48,304 nucleotides of DNA from positions 1 through 48,304 of the forward strand of contig JAFWKC010000042.1 of assembly GCA_017514345.1 (NCBI GenBank), read 5' to 3'. Made by a program: the position numbers and the translations under genes. The notes beneath the pieces were generated by a model. The model was not told where the DNA came from and ran no database searches. It saw only the letters and a list, made by a program, of their open reading frames with translations. Within the stretch, counting starts at the first letter, position 1. Every line of letters starts with the position of its first letter. Of the stretch, positions 9,701 through 17,370 are shown piece by piece. Source of the stretch: Eubacterium sp. Lineage in GTDB: Bacteria; Bacillota; Clostridia; Oscillospirales; Acutalibacteraceae.

Positions 9701-11483
9701 AGTTCTGAGCTTCTGTATATGCCTGCATAAGCGAAAGAAGTCCGCCTTCCTTATAGCTGTCTACATCAGCAAGCTTTGCTTTGTTTGTGCTGCTATTAAT
9801 AAGGTCATATACAGGCTTGTAGTTAACCATAGTAATATAATTCAGGTTTTGCGATGTAACTGCATGCAGTCCTGAGTCATAGTTTCTACCAACAAAATAT
9901 ACAGTACCCGATGTGGTAAATGAATAAGTTGCAGCCGTGTTTCTATAGTCGCCACTATTATTAAATGAGATATTATCATTTTTGATACATATATGACCGC
10001 TTAAACCCTTCTCGGAAGTAGATGTTGTTGAGGCTGAAGTTGTCGTAGTAGAATAAGAAGACGGAACACTTGTTCCCGATTGAGCTTCGTTCCAAGTAAA
10101 GTCATAATTATTACCGCTGTCGCCCCAATGCCATGGTGAATCAAAATAGATATAGTTGTTTGTTGTTGTTCTATCAGCTTCACTGGAGCCATTATTATTT
10201 GTTCCAATGTAGAAGCAGCTTAATCCTCTTCTTCTTCCTTTATCACTAGTCCACACAAAAGGCATAGCAGGATATTTTGCAATATTGACACCATCATAAA
10301 GAGCTACAACTCTTGAGGGTGTTGAAAGGGCTATTCTCAGCCAGTCTTTATCGCCGTAATTAGAATGTGATTTTTGTCCTGTCGGCAGATAGAGCAGATT
10401 GTTATAATGACCCGCATAATACGATGCGCCTTGACTATCACCATTGAAAGTGCCTTGCGTTGGAGCAAACGTACCAGTATAACCATTCCATTCCGTCATA
10501 GCATCTATCGCATTCTTGAGATTAGTATATGCAGTCGATACCTGTGCCGTATTTGAATTACCGTAAACAGCAGCGTCATATGCTTCGTTTGCGTCAACGT
10601 ATGCTTTATAAGCGGCTTCCATATTTGTATACGTTGCACCGTTCATCTTTGATTCGTACTCACCCATAAGGATAAGAAGCTTTTCGGCATCTGTAAGATT
10701 ATTATAGCTTGCATTGAAAAATCTTACATTCTTCATATAGCCCTTGAAGGTCTGGTCGCCATATACGTCTGCACCAAACCACAGCTTTGTATATGTACCA
10801 AAGCTGTTGAGTAACGCAGCAGTATCAATATTTTTGAGATTATAGCTGCTACTTGCCTGTGCGCGAAGAACGTTATCAAGATAACAATAATAATTGCCGC
10901 TTGTGTCCATAGAAACGGTAAGGTTGTGCCAAGCGTTCTTCTGTCCGCCCATATTGCCGCCATAGCTATATGTGTAATATGATGGATTACCTTCAACGTC
11001 GGCAGCTGGCCAATAACCGTACTCTGTTCCATTAGTCTTTAACAGAAGAGCTAATGAACGATAGTCGGTATCACCAGCAACGATAGCGTGACAATTTCTC
11101 TTATTGGTTGTATCACCATCGCTGATTTCAAAAAATCTTGCCCAACCGTCTATGCCGTCTTCTTTGAAAAAGTCAAAAGAAATCGTAAAGCCTGTTGTGC
11201 TGTCAACTTTTCCGTAAAACGGGTTCTCGTTAAGCTTAATATAACTGTCAGAGCCACCGTTAAACTGTGCTTCGTTTTTGTTAGAGTACCAAGTAACACC
11301 GTTGGTATCAGCCACGTTTGCTGTCGGTAAGCCGTCAACAAGATACTGACCAACGAGATGCTCGTTTGCGTCAACTGCGTTAGCACTTGCAGTGATTGCA
11401 AACGTAGGCAGCATTGTTACTACCATAATTGCAGAAAGGAATATTGACAATACCTTTTTGCTGAAACGTGTTTTAGATCTCAT
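750..11483 (-). CDS. Giant secreted multidomain GH43 arabinanase-like protein (3577 aa)
   Basis: Likely a secreted enzyme attacking arabinan or related pectin side chains. A Sec signal peptide (residues 1-34, ending TASA) is followed by a LamG-like sandwich (about 45-260), a FIVAR-like helical segment (265-330), Ig/chitobiase-like repeats beginning KPTVTAP or similar (about 745-1170) and a second LamG domain (about 1235-1515). A GH43 five-bladed propeller begins near 1520. Its catalytic residues are visible: HDP with base Asp1532, WAPH at 1647, NAID with Asp1708, GEG with acid Glu1778, and GHNSV with His1855. The C-terminal third has further helical and InlB-like beta repeats. I see no dockerin, LPXTG or SLH anchor, so cell attachment is unclear. 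It is far longer than single-domain arabinanases (about 300-500 residues). The start has an AGGAGG site. Substrate specificity is inferred. Confidence 0.85.
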   Translation of the reverse strand: MRSKTRFSKKVLSIFLSAIMVVTMLPTFAITASANAVDANEHLVGQYLVDGLPTANVADTNGVTWYSNKNEAQFNGGSDSYIKLNENPFYGKVDSTTGFTISFDFFKEDGIDGWARFFEISDGDTTNKRNCHAIVAGDTDYRSLALLLKTNGTEYGYWPAADVEGNPSYYTYSYGGNMGGQKNAWHNLTVSMDTSGNYYCYLDNVLRAQASSSYNLKNIDTAALLNSFGTYTKLWFGADVYGDQTFKGYMKNVRFFNASYNNLTDAEKLLILMGEYESKMNGATYTNMEAAYKAYVDANEAYDAAVYGNSNTAQVSTAYTNLKNAIDAMTEWNGYTGTFAPTQGTFNGDSQGASYYAGHYNNLLYLPTGQKSHSNYGDKDWLRIALSTPSRVVALYDGVNIAKYPAMPFVWTSDKGRRRGLSCFYIGTNNNGSSEADRTTTNNYIYFDSPWHWGDSGNNYDFTWNEAQSGTSVPSSYSTTTTSASTTSTSEKGLSGHICIKNDNISFNNSGDYRNTAATYSFTTSGTVYFVGRNYDSGLHAVTSQNLNYITMVNYKPVYDLINSSTNKAKLADVDSYKEGGLLSLMQAYTEAQNFNPNDYDYSSSVPAAYGAGMQDVVDAFSAVSTTTDTAANYIALRDALDYSGEPTGIDGGDFDGTSFSVRDVIAANGNYNIVNGNIVLTSSGEKTLTGYSAFSTAYTNAVNVMAALGTAGYNTNNTSNYTDGANAASKATALMSAFNGLSAIDLNKPTVTAPNTYLGPSDAITVTDTNSGAATYKWQYSTDGGSSWTDGGNIAAAGGTFTPFSNATLATAGTVKIRVVATKSTATEYDDSAGVTYTYFTKPTMTIGGNAVSNNQIVTANTVVNFATTKAGASGTLQYSLNGGAWTAANSFTLFSGNTTTATLQVREVTAGGSTSELTDTYTFKRKPNAPTVTPDGHYLDASHGITVTSNDSSLDTDATIMVCSTENGTYVPFSNLATNGKYYPFANDTPSGASMQSDLYVKAVRNGAESETVHITYASLGWPTIINGNTIYSPNLNANDELTATDVISLETSTGEAGGTLKYAFSIDGGSTWSDAKTYSSAITPFAETVTIGGNSVNLANQVNVTMKAWEERDGSTSGENVVGPILLKQTTPLTVYYNADSEASTAVVTSADKYNSNGHFFINTNGYTGCAIYYQTKVDGGAWSGFTSYSINSGVDTDTYMSNKLVEIRFFVIQNSSKTVFAQGTFYRNDYNELVFKESFDDAAKTNSTTLTLSNSQGTATAANADSFSIEEGAGWKDNSNNSPDWRENVLKLNGSSTTDYGKLTFSNNPLNADAVTKYLAQQRGVTISLWRYVPAGDGDSNRGAANVSNWTSMLAFKQPNGDAYKRYYFHITQTGYVTRSDGAVDGNNDYNKYVDIKPNNNDNTGHATGSNRNRWVNIAVTVDPTSGVKVYFNGVYYPINVTAGTGGTQGNYTGNNAALAQDILAFLTDDNTTFTLADGEGYWSLDGKDLYLDDIRIYTSVKTQTDINNMYIEDDADIVTDFTSTSHDPTNVTVYTLARAVATDSNGTKPIGAKVGQEFIDYYGLDATNSADVSAIDEYSFGTGMTIYHRNKTTNKWEVIGDSEGRCGYQNEDLFGAEYHTALATPLAYAGTVSNTGAGHLVWAPHVMYNLTTDTWMYYGSTSSWGSQKSAIFLCENTTNDDITGPYTFRQDVYESNGHPNAIDACVYYTYNNDTKKPVKDDLNMVFGSWSTGTTCIVGYKLTANGRSYTGDRSYVCNPINNSLEGASDNTSGEGAYVVYENGYYYLYVSYGQNTGSYVERVFRSTSPLSGYVGYNGVSATDNSTHATHGNQILGPFDSSLYGYIMVSTGHNSVYKTVNNRGEVVSVNSTHARPNTNASYNWSPIQDNALATAQLDGGSSPNGNVNLVNQIAYTETGWPVIMPYQYDGSDTVIQDVTAEQLEGIYAANDMQTTEYYNWAQEYTYTIVADDDDETNTGAYEYGTDDAGDVFKGYIKLTQGTDGTNYATWYTSKEKYLEWIALDQSTRDSYLATWEAASPTDRSETKYCEYIEYIGVIGRHGNKVCIGEYCTYDFEFSWTFRTGDVPKSDEVDSLGDSVSMDGVIYTHLANDNFAKYGHEISDNFTYGQAGSTGERYTTITTTYPAKIDITNPGAVYCLSDEALCKTGEYSGGTFSVTALNSNKWYKASDTSVKYTDEEAAAAISAGTVTASELKRLYGLQGYVSDYYFDSSTGKYADSGVQLIVSYTDVTTGIAYSEFEFCYVAANPAMAHTLVAIRNKYNNTDTRGGLAIFSRMEGSYGTATNLQPTAYKVNATVNGSNGTVEYGGSGTFNYLYDFPNTSASISDSNYSGGDTIDSQFNKYTEKVGVNSGTYHLVEHYNQGLHGNDKRDDYGVYAAAANVTNADYYIDYSDDQNNLITYENGQPTGYALNFFASNIKWKFDGRVPNYDGLYNGTDWSLNVHRATSFVKNGTTLSMDTNVSPTLTHAYNAQASSNHYYYIATNTYVSGDENKSDFVGTISSGNQWLLNNLGTVSDSNYQTILKTMTTDGTADYSKLTPAFNRADSTISETAAWQGTLTLTGSKFKNVDKATGNNGDAAHNFAFEEGVKIKRNWLNGRGVTSEETFHYYNIGVSTCDKGAARAFAKKYLRKKLAVTDNGDGTVTVKRDNNGAPIFLDSSNHETNNADEADIINPSHYSLASYQEYIDAVAELNYFVKNPTNTMFKDYANSGSDASTKYITAYHDGEPYYVTNKTGSNIFGDSGASTDEVQAQLINNVITAYEDLFAVEDYTAAEDTYASIELLDGSSTPASASDVDTIKIYSDKEAGTVSATYSKDDYTADSWSAFVNLVMNVSSAFDYDSTKISGKDSWRQVELSGSEYRKLEDILDSANDTLLPAVNIATLTATHTAKSAVVAGGIYEAGVQTKTYASWADLKDECATAYNTYLDTSAGTYARTQTATIPGSQIVDGADNEPAFTYTQGQYAVTGVTRCKFDNVIFYARTVDTSTPSAEQALVNTENTTLSGKNLVNVDTNDAYNSYNSAYSVIDSLDMDMYTPAGVTLINNTKSDTDGVVYKTLNAAEATAYNTATGASVASGDKLKNTANGLTDAQTVALLSASGTVNDPANKATYIKKLKVRFTFDTDDDAKLDLGEGNIYGDTITSEDYYGEPKTFSIPTEAQTDYTVSNWSVTMYPGDSTSADPFGEENNSPIKPEGSQKVSGFDGFSLTRVITKNMAVYAQLVKNEAAESNNRYNIYDVYNKLIDVVYSDTELSEGDSTTEEILSGVTPKKMPFYTFSKWTVTKKADKVYDVKPTYVVDEAQQTYTFTIIDGTSTVTKTALYDKKVGIEYNGSGTFAAWAVRTGSAGNYKYQIASYSPSYNFYAVTSETYVALVSDGNGGYAPADDTAHSIKSADLEGQITNIGTNDADELVNNKIHDKVAFVSVEKTYMSADNKQARVYVRITEGAETNGTENFTSYGVLFVNGNVADEYKPTFVINGNIGGGTIYRRAVTNKVESGQFTYTLNNKNAFPNNVTFRAYVNYDYTYTVSATSSGMSDTTVTVNGTDYSNVLVATKNL

Positions 11484-11649
11484 ATAAATTCCTCCTTAAA
11501 AATTAATGCGTGCATAACTCAGGCATATCGCTGAGGCTTACTGACTACGCCTGCACCGATAAGGCTCTGAATTACACGTGATTTCCTATATTTACTGCAC
11601 ATATGAATATCAAAGCGGGCACTACCCCATTAAAAATATTCATAGTTTA
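11484..11649 (-). promoter_or_regulatory. Long 5' leader of the giant protein mRNA, possibly structured
   Basis: About 165 bases separate the predicted transcription start from the ATG. The leader contains a CTCAG/CTGAG hairpin (11518-11535), a competing CAGGC/GCCTG pairing (11519-11523 with 11548-11552) and a CACGTG palindrome near 11576. I could not match it to a known riboswitch class. No gene is visible in 11484-11824. Confidence 0.35.
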
Positions 11650-11655
11650 TTTACA

Positions 11656-11684
11656 ATTATAAATCAAATGCTTTAAAAATTCAA
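11656..11684 (-). promoter_or_regulatory. Sigma-A-type promoter for the giant protein gene
   Basis: On the minus strand TTGAAT (11684-11679), a 17-base spacer and TATAAT (11661-11656). Confidence 0.7.
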
Positions 11685-11778
11685 TACTTTTATATAAATT
11701 AATTGAATTATTTTATTATACTCGACTTTATAAGTTAAACAGTTTGCTTAAACGGCGAAAATTATTGACAATTTTCTG

Positions 11779-11807
11779 TTGACTTAGCCGTTGTTTTGCA
11801 ATAAACT
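11779..11807 (+). promoter_or_regulatory. Probable promoter of the 203-residue membrane-anchored protein
   Basis: TTGACT (11779-11784), 17 bases, TAAACT (11802-11807). The transcript would begin close to the GAGGTG ribosome-binding site at 11814. A TTGACA at 11765 has no good -10 partner. Confidence 0.45.
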
Positions 11808-11824
11808 ATTATCGAGGTGCTGTT

Positions 11825-12436
11825 ATGGAAAAGATGCTCAATAAAAAATCAATAATTATTATCGCACTTGTTGTGCTTATCGCCGTTGCGGGCGCCGTGC
11901 TCGCGGCTTCAACTATCGTTAACAAAAAGGAAGCGACAACCGTTGCCGCTACGACTGAGCAAAGCATTACGGGCGACGAGCTTGACGCCCTGCTTGAACA
12001 GCAGCCAATGTTCGCCGACGGCATAAAATACTACTACGCCAGCTCGTCAGAGCAGCTTTCGCACGACGCTATGGGTGCAAGCGTGTTCAACAACTCCGAC
12101 GTTAATATCCAGAGCTTTGTCGTTGCGTTTTGTGCATACGATGAAAACGACAACCCGATAAAAATAAAACAGCCCGACGACAAGAACGACGGCGCGTACA
12201 TAAGGACGATAAGCTACGATTTGTCAAAGGTCGGCGGCGACAAGAAATTCATTCAGCCACAGGAAAGCTTTGACAACGTGATTTTCTACGTTACAAACGA
12301 CCCTCAGATTGTCACGATAAAGGCGTGCGTCAAGTCGTACACGAGCGTTGACAACATTTCGTGGGAAAACCCGTTTTACGAAACGTTCAAAAACGTATAC
12401 TCGGGCAAGCAGCTGCAGCCGACACAGATACAATAA
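11825..12436 (+). CDS. Membrane-anchored extracytoplasmic protein of unknown function
   Basis: The 203-residue product has a basic start and a single hydrophobic segment (residues about 9-30, ending AVLAAS). A Thr-rich linker (about 35-50) and a predicted outer domain follow, with sequence such as YYYASSSEQL, SFVVAFCAYDENDNP and SFDNVIFYVTND. This resembles the small DUF5780-like outer domains of Clostridia, though I cannot confirm the family. A signal-anchor topology with the C-terminal domain outside is likely. Start chosen at ATG 11825 with GAGGTG 5 bases upstream. It is divergent from the giant surface protein and ends before a bidirectional terminator, so it forms a single-gene unit. No catalytic motif is visible. 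Confidence 0.7.
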   Translation: MEKMLNKKSIIIIALVVLIAVAGAVLAASTIVNKKEATTVAATTEQSITGDELDALLEQQPMFADGIKYYYASSSEQLSHDAMGASVFNNSDVNIQSFVVAFCAYDENDNPIKIKQPDDKNDGAYIRTISYDLSKVGGDKKFIQPQESFDNVIFYVTNDPQIVTIKACVKSYTSVDNISWENPFYETFKNVYSGKQLQPTQIQ

Positions 12437-12448
12437 CAAAGAATAACT

Positions 12449-12478
12449 CCCCCTGTGAACAATTCAGTTCACAGGGGG
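12449..12478. terminator. Bidirectional intrinsic terminator between convergent genes
   Basis: CCCCCTGTGAAC (12449-12460) pairs perfectly with GTTCACAGGGGG (12467-12478) around AATTCA. T-rich DNA follows on the plus strand (ATGTTTTGTTT), and the minus strand has AGTTATTCTTTG. It serves the plus-strand gene ending at 12436 and the GDPD-like gene ending at 12488. Confidence 0.9.
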
Positions 12479-12487
12479 ATGTTTTGT

Positions 12488-13327
12488 TTAGTCTTTGCCC
12501 CAATAGTCAATGATTGTCTGGAGCTCGTCTGGATGATTTGTTGTGATATTATCGGGCTTGTTGACAAGCGCGCGCTTCATATGATACGTTTTGTCAACCG
12601 TCCACACGGACAGCTTGTAGCCGTTATCGTGCAGCAGCTCCGACAGCGTACGCGAAGCGTTGGCGTGGTTGCAGTTTATTCCGCAGCCGCCCGTGCGTAC
12701 AAGCATATCAATCAGCCGCTGCTGATAATCCGATGAAAAAATCTTTATTCTGCTTGGAATATAGTTGATATAAAACTCCACGTCGGGGCAAAGCTCCGTT
12801 ACGTCGTTTGCGTTCCACTCCTCAATTCCCGTAAGAAAAACCCTGTCCAGAAGGCCGTATTCTACGATAAGGTCGTGAAGCGCAGGAAGCAGCTTGACCT
12901 CTTTGATGTCAAGATTTAGTTCAACGTCCTTGTCCTTGACGTACTCAAACACGCTTTTGATTTCGACGCCGTTCGTGTTAGTGGGAATGATATCGTGCCC
13001 CATAACGACCGTACCGTCGGGGCGGCTTCTGACGTCGATTTCGATAACCTTTACGCCGTATTCGACAGCCGTTTTCACGGAGTCCATCGAGTTGTCAACC
13101 GTATCAAACGCGCCCGCGTGAGCTGTAATTGTAAAACCGTCCACAAATGACAATTTCCTTTCATCATACGATTTTGTAAATGCGTACGTCGCTACGCCGA
13201 CAACCATCGCAACAGATACAAGAAATGCAAACACCTGATACGAAAAGTGCTTCGCCCACGTAACGGTCATATTACGCTTCAGAAACCGTTTGAATTTCTG
13301 TCGGCGCGTCAATTGTTGTTCAGCCAT
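12488..13327 (-). CDS. Membrane-anchored GDPD-like phosphodiesterase
   Basis: The 279-residue protein belongs to the glycerophosphodiester phosphodiesterase TIM-barrel family, which hydrolyses glycerophosphodiesters to glycerol 3-phosphate and an alcohol. A membrane segment (about residues 28-50) places the barrel outside. Visible motifs are HAGAFDTVDNS, then EIDVRSRPDGTVVMGHD (metal-binding Glu and Asp, catalytic His in GHD), and LNLDIKE. Canonical enzymes have HRG and ENT, so the first His is followed by AG rather than RG and the ENT Glu is Asp-like here. This HAG...NS variant is common among Gram-positive members, and its substrate is uncertain. The start has AAGGTG 5 bases upstream and lies 9 bases after the guaB stop, so cotranscription with guaB is likely. 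Confidence 0.8.
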   Translation of the reverse strand: MAEQQLTRRQKFKRFLKRNMTVTWAKHFSYQVFAFLVSVAMVVGVATYAFTKSYDERKLSFVDGFTITAHAGAFDTVDNSMDSVKTAVEYGVKVIEIDVRSRPDGTVVMGHDIIPTNTNGVEIKSVFEYVKDKDVELNLDIKEVKLLPALHDLIVEYGLLDRVFLTGIEEWNANDVTELCPDVEFYINYIPSRIKIFSSDYQQRLIDMLVRTGGCGINCNHANASRTLSELLHDNGYKLSVWTVDKTYHMKRALVNKPDNITTNHPDELQTIIDYWGKD

Positions 13328-13336
13328 TAAATCACC

Positions 13337-14845
<1,509 letters not shown>

Positions 14846-14850
14846 TTACT

Positions 14851-14879
14851 ATAATATCATTTTAGCCAGTTAATATCAA
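14851..14879 (-). promoter_or_regulatory. Promoter of guaB
   Basis: On the minus strand TTGATA (14879-14874), 17 bases, TATTAT (14856-14851). It abuts the end of the amber-interrupted Fn3 reading frame (14883). Confidence 0.7.
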
Positions 14880-14882
14880 GTA

Positions 14883-15203
14883 TTATTTGCATTTTATGGA
14901 TTTAACCTTGCTCCACGGGGAATAATACTTCTTTCCGTCAATCGTTTTGTACGCTCTTATTCTGAAATAATATCTTTTGCCCTTGCTGAGCTTTTTCATC
15001 TTCTTTGAGGTGGCTTTTTTGGAAAGCTTCATCTTTTTTACCTTCTTCTTGAAGCCCTTTTTCTGACAGCGCTGAAGCTCATAGCCCGTCGCGTCGAGCT
15101 TTTTCCAGCTTACCGTAATAGTCTTTTTCGAGGTTTTGAGCTTGCTGATGTTCGGCTTGGAAGGATTAGTACAGATTTTTACGCTGTCGCTGTAATCGCC
15201 GTA
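14883..15203 (-). other. In-frame continuation of the transglutaminase/Fn3 gene after an amber codon
   Basis: Directly after the TAG at 15206-15204 the same frame runs 106 codons without another stop and ends in TAA (14885-14883). It encodes the rest of one Fn3 repeat (YGDYSDSV) and a full second Fn3 repeat containing SWKKLDATGYELQRC and RYYFRIRAYKTIDGKKYYS. That repeat closely matches the one upstream of the TAG (HYFRIRAYKSTDEGN). The DNA is therefore protein-coding in origin. Whether it is translated by readthrough, or is the dead tail of a nonsense allele, cannot be told from the sequence. Confidence 0.8.
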
Positions 15204-16727
15204 CTAATTGCCCTCGTCGGTGGATTTGTAGGCACGAATTCTGAAATAATGCGCCCTTGCAGGCTTAAGCGAGGTGAGCTTCGCCGAGGTTTCGTTAGCT
15301 CCCGCGGTTTTCACCCATTTCCACTCGTTGTCCTTGTACTCCTCGATATAATAGCCGCTTATGCCGCCGCCCATAGCGTTCCACTCAACGGTAAGATAGG
15401 TGTCGCCCCTGCTTCCGCTCTTAAACCACATATTGCCCATTTTTGCAGGCGTAATGGTAAAGTAACGCGAGGAATAAGAATTGCTGTATTCGCCCTTGCC
15501 GTAAGCGCATACGGTTGCCGTGCCGAGGTTGACGTTTGACCAGTACCACGCGCCGACCTCGTTTGTGCTTAGGAGCTTTCCGCTGAGCGTAGTGACCTTG
15601 ATGGGAGGACAAATTTCGCCGCCCGTATATGTAAATCTTCGAGCAATCGGCGTTATAACGCAGTTTGAAAGCAGCTTTTCGTTCGTGCTGTCGTAGCTTT
15701 CGCTGTCGATTTTATTTCTGTATTTCGTGTTGTAATACTCGCCGTCGTAGTACTGCTCGTCGGGAAGGTGCTCGGTGCTTTTGTCGGACGCAGTAATGCC
15801 GTCATAATCAACGAGGAAGAAGTCGTAGCCTCTTTCGCTCTTGCCCGTGTCGATAAGCTCGTCGTCCCAGGTGCAGTCAACGTAATAGTATCTGTCGTTG
15901 ATACATACGAGGTTCCAAGCGTGTCCCGTTTCGTAGCCGTCGTAATAGTAAGTTGACGTAATTATTCTGCAGTTGAAGCCAAGCTCCTTGCATATTCTGT
16001 AAAACGCAAGAGAATAGCCCTGGCATACGGCTGAGCCCTTTATGAGTGCGCCGTACGCAGAATACGAATATGAGTACAGATAAATGTTACTGCTTGCGTT
16101 GTAATTATACGTCGTTTTTGAGCAGATATAGTCGTGAACGCGTTTGATTATCTCGTAATCCGACATCGAATACGTATCAAGGCTGTTGATAAACGACTTT
16201 ACTGCCTCCTTGACGGCGTTTTCCTCGTCTGCAGTATCGTAATAGCTGTAATTAAGAATTATTTTGTAGTAGTAATAATCGTTGTAATTCGTCTGATAAA
16301 GCTTTGCGTTCCAGCTTGACATAGACCAGCGTACATAGTCGCCGTCAACGCTGTTCGTCGAAAGCGCGTCGTCGCACGCACCGTCAAAGAGGTGGTCGCC
16401 GAGGTCAACAAGACCAATCGTCGTAATAATTCTTGACGGTGAAAGATAATACAGAGTAACCTCTGACCTTCTTTTTTGAAGCGCGTCGCTCAGCATTGTA
16501 TAAAGCTGTTTTCCGTCGGAATAATACGTTTCGCCGCCGTAAATCCTTGTCGCAGAAGCGCTGACGGTGTATTCCTCAAGCGAGCCAGTTTCAATTTCGC
16601 GTCCAGCATAAAACGGGTTTTGCTGTTCGCCCGTGCTTACGGTATCGGCAAGCACGGAAAGCTGAGTCAGCGCCGAAAACGGCATCAGCATTACAAGAGC
16701 GAGAATAACAGATAAAAGATTTTTCAT
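15204..16727 (-). CDS. Secreted transglutaminase-like protein with Fn3 repeats, ending at an in-frame TAG
   Basis: A secreted protein with a signal peptide (MKNLLSVILALVMLMPFSAL, cleavage near residue 25) and a transglutaminase-like cysteine protease core. The catalytic triad is visible: Cys235 in AVCQGYS, His269 in GHAWN, Asp284 in YVDCTWDD. Fn3-type repeats begin near residue 427. Such proteins usually act on cell-wall or surface proteins. The start is the ATG at 16727 (AAAGGA upstream), 11 bases after nth; an earlier in-frame start would lie inside nth. The frame stops at TAG after RAYKSTDEGN, in the middle of an Fn3 repeat, yet homologous sequence continues in frame to 14883. The intact protein would be 614 residues. 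It is last in the operon that begins with the M23 genes. Confidence 0.85.
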   Translation of the reverse strand: MKNLLSVILALVMLMPFSALTQLSVLADTVSTGEQQNPFYAGREIETGSLEEYTVSASATRIYGGETYYSDGKQLYTMLSDALQKRRSEVTLYYLSPSRIITTIGLVDLGDHLFDGACDDALSTNSVDGDYVRWSMSSWNAKLYQTNYNDYYYYKIILNYSYYDTADEENAVKEAVKSFINSLDTYSMSDYEIIKRVHDYICSKTTYNYNASSNIYLYSYSYSAYGALIKGSAVCQGYSLAFYRICKELGFNCRIITSTYYYDGYETGHAWNLVCINDRYYYVDCTWDDELIDTGKSERGYDFFLVDYDGITASDKSTEHLPDEQYYDGEYYNTKYRNKIDSESYDSTNEKLLSNCVITPIARRFTYTGGEICPPIKVTTLSGKLLSTNEVGAWYWSNVNLGTATVCAYGKGEYSNSYSSRYFTITPAKMGNMWFKSGSRGDTYLTVEWNAMGGGISGYYIEEYKDNEWKWVKTAGANETSAKLTSLKPARAHYFRIRAYKSTDEGN

Positions 16728-16737
16728 AACAGTTCCT

Positions 16738-17370
16738 TTACTTAACGCCTGTGCGTTTGCAATTTTCGTACATCGGGCAGCCGTCGCATTTCGGCTTGCG
16801 CGCAGTGCAGGTATCCCTGCCGAACAGAACAATTCTGTGGCAGAAGGCAGAGCCCTCGTCCTTCGGCACAACCTTTTTTAGCTCCATTTCGATTTTCACG
16901 GGCTCCTTAACGCTGACAAGACCGATACGGTTTGAAATGCGTATCATATGCGTGTCAACGACAATGCTTTCTTTTCCGTAAATGTCGCCGACGATAAGAT
17001 TTGCCGTTTTTCTGCCGACGCCTGGAAGCGTGATTAAATCGTCAATATTATCGGGAACGCTCCCGCCGAAATCGTCGCGGATTTTCTGCGCCATACCGAT
17101 AATCGACTTTGCCTTGTCACGGTAAAAGCCGCAGGATTTAATAATCTCCTCGACGTCGCTCAGCTTTGCGTTTGCGTAGTCGTCAAGCGTTTTGTACCTG
17201 TCAAACAGTGCAGGAGTAACCATATTTACGCACGCGTCCGTGCATTGAGCCGAAAGGCGCGTCGCAACGAGAAGCTCAAACGGGTTTGAAGCCGTAAGCG
17301 AGCAGATTGCTTCGGGGTATTCCTTTTTCAATATTTCTATCGCGTTTAGCGTTCTTTCTTTTTTAGTCAT
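16738..17370 (-). CDS. nth: Endonuclease III
   Basis: A DNA glycosylase/AP lyase that removes oxidised pyrimidines in base-excision repair. The 210-residue protein has the helix-hairpin-helix LPGVGRKTA carrying catalytic Lys121, the catalytic Asp139 (VVDTH), and the C-terminal [4Fe-4S] loop Cys188-x6-Cys195-x2-Cys198-x5-Cys204. Length and spacing match the family exactly. Its start overlaps the end of rarA by 8 bases, which implies translational coupling. Confidence 0.97.
   Translation of the reverse strand: MTKKERTLNAIEILKKEYPEAICSLTASNPFELLVATRLSAQCTDACVNMVTPALFDRYKTLDDYANAKLSDVEEIIKSCGFYRDKAKSIIGMAQKIRDDFGGSVPDNIDDLITLPGVGRKTANLIVGDIYGKESIVVDTHMIRISNRIGLVSVKEPVKIEMELKKVVPKDEGSAFCHRIVLFGRDTCTARKPKCDGCPMYENCKRTGVK

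Noticed and set aside
750..11483. Cell-wall anchor (LPXTG, SLH) or dockerin in the giant protein
   Set aside because: The C terminus ends DYSNVLVATKNL with no sorting signal or dockerin repeats.
11484..11649. A known riboswitch (SAM, TPP, cobalamin, c-di-GMP)
   Set aside because: I could not find the conserved core sequences of these classes in the leader.
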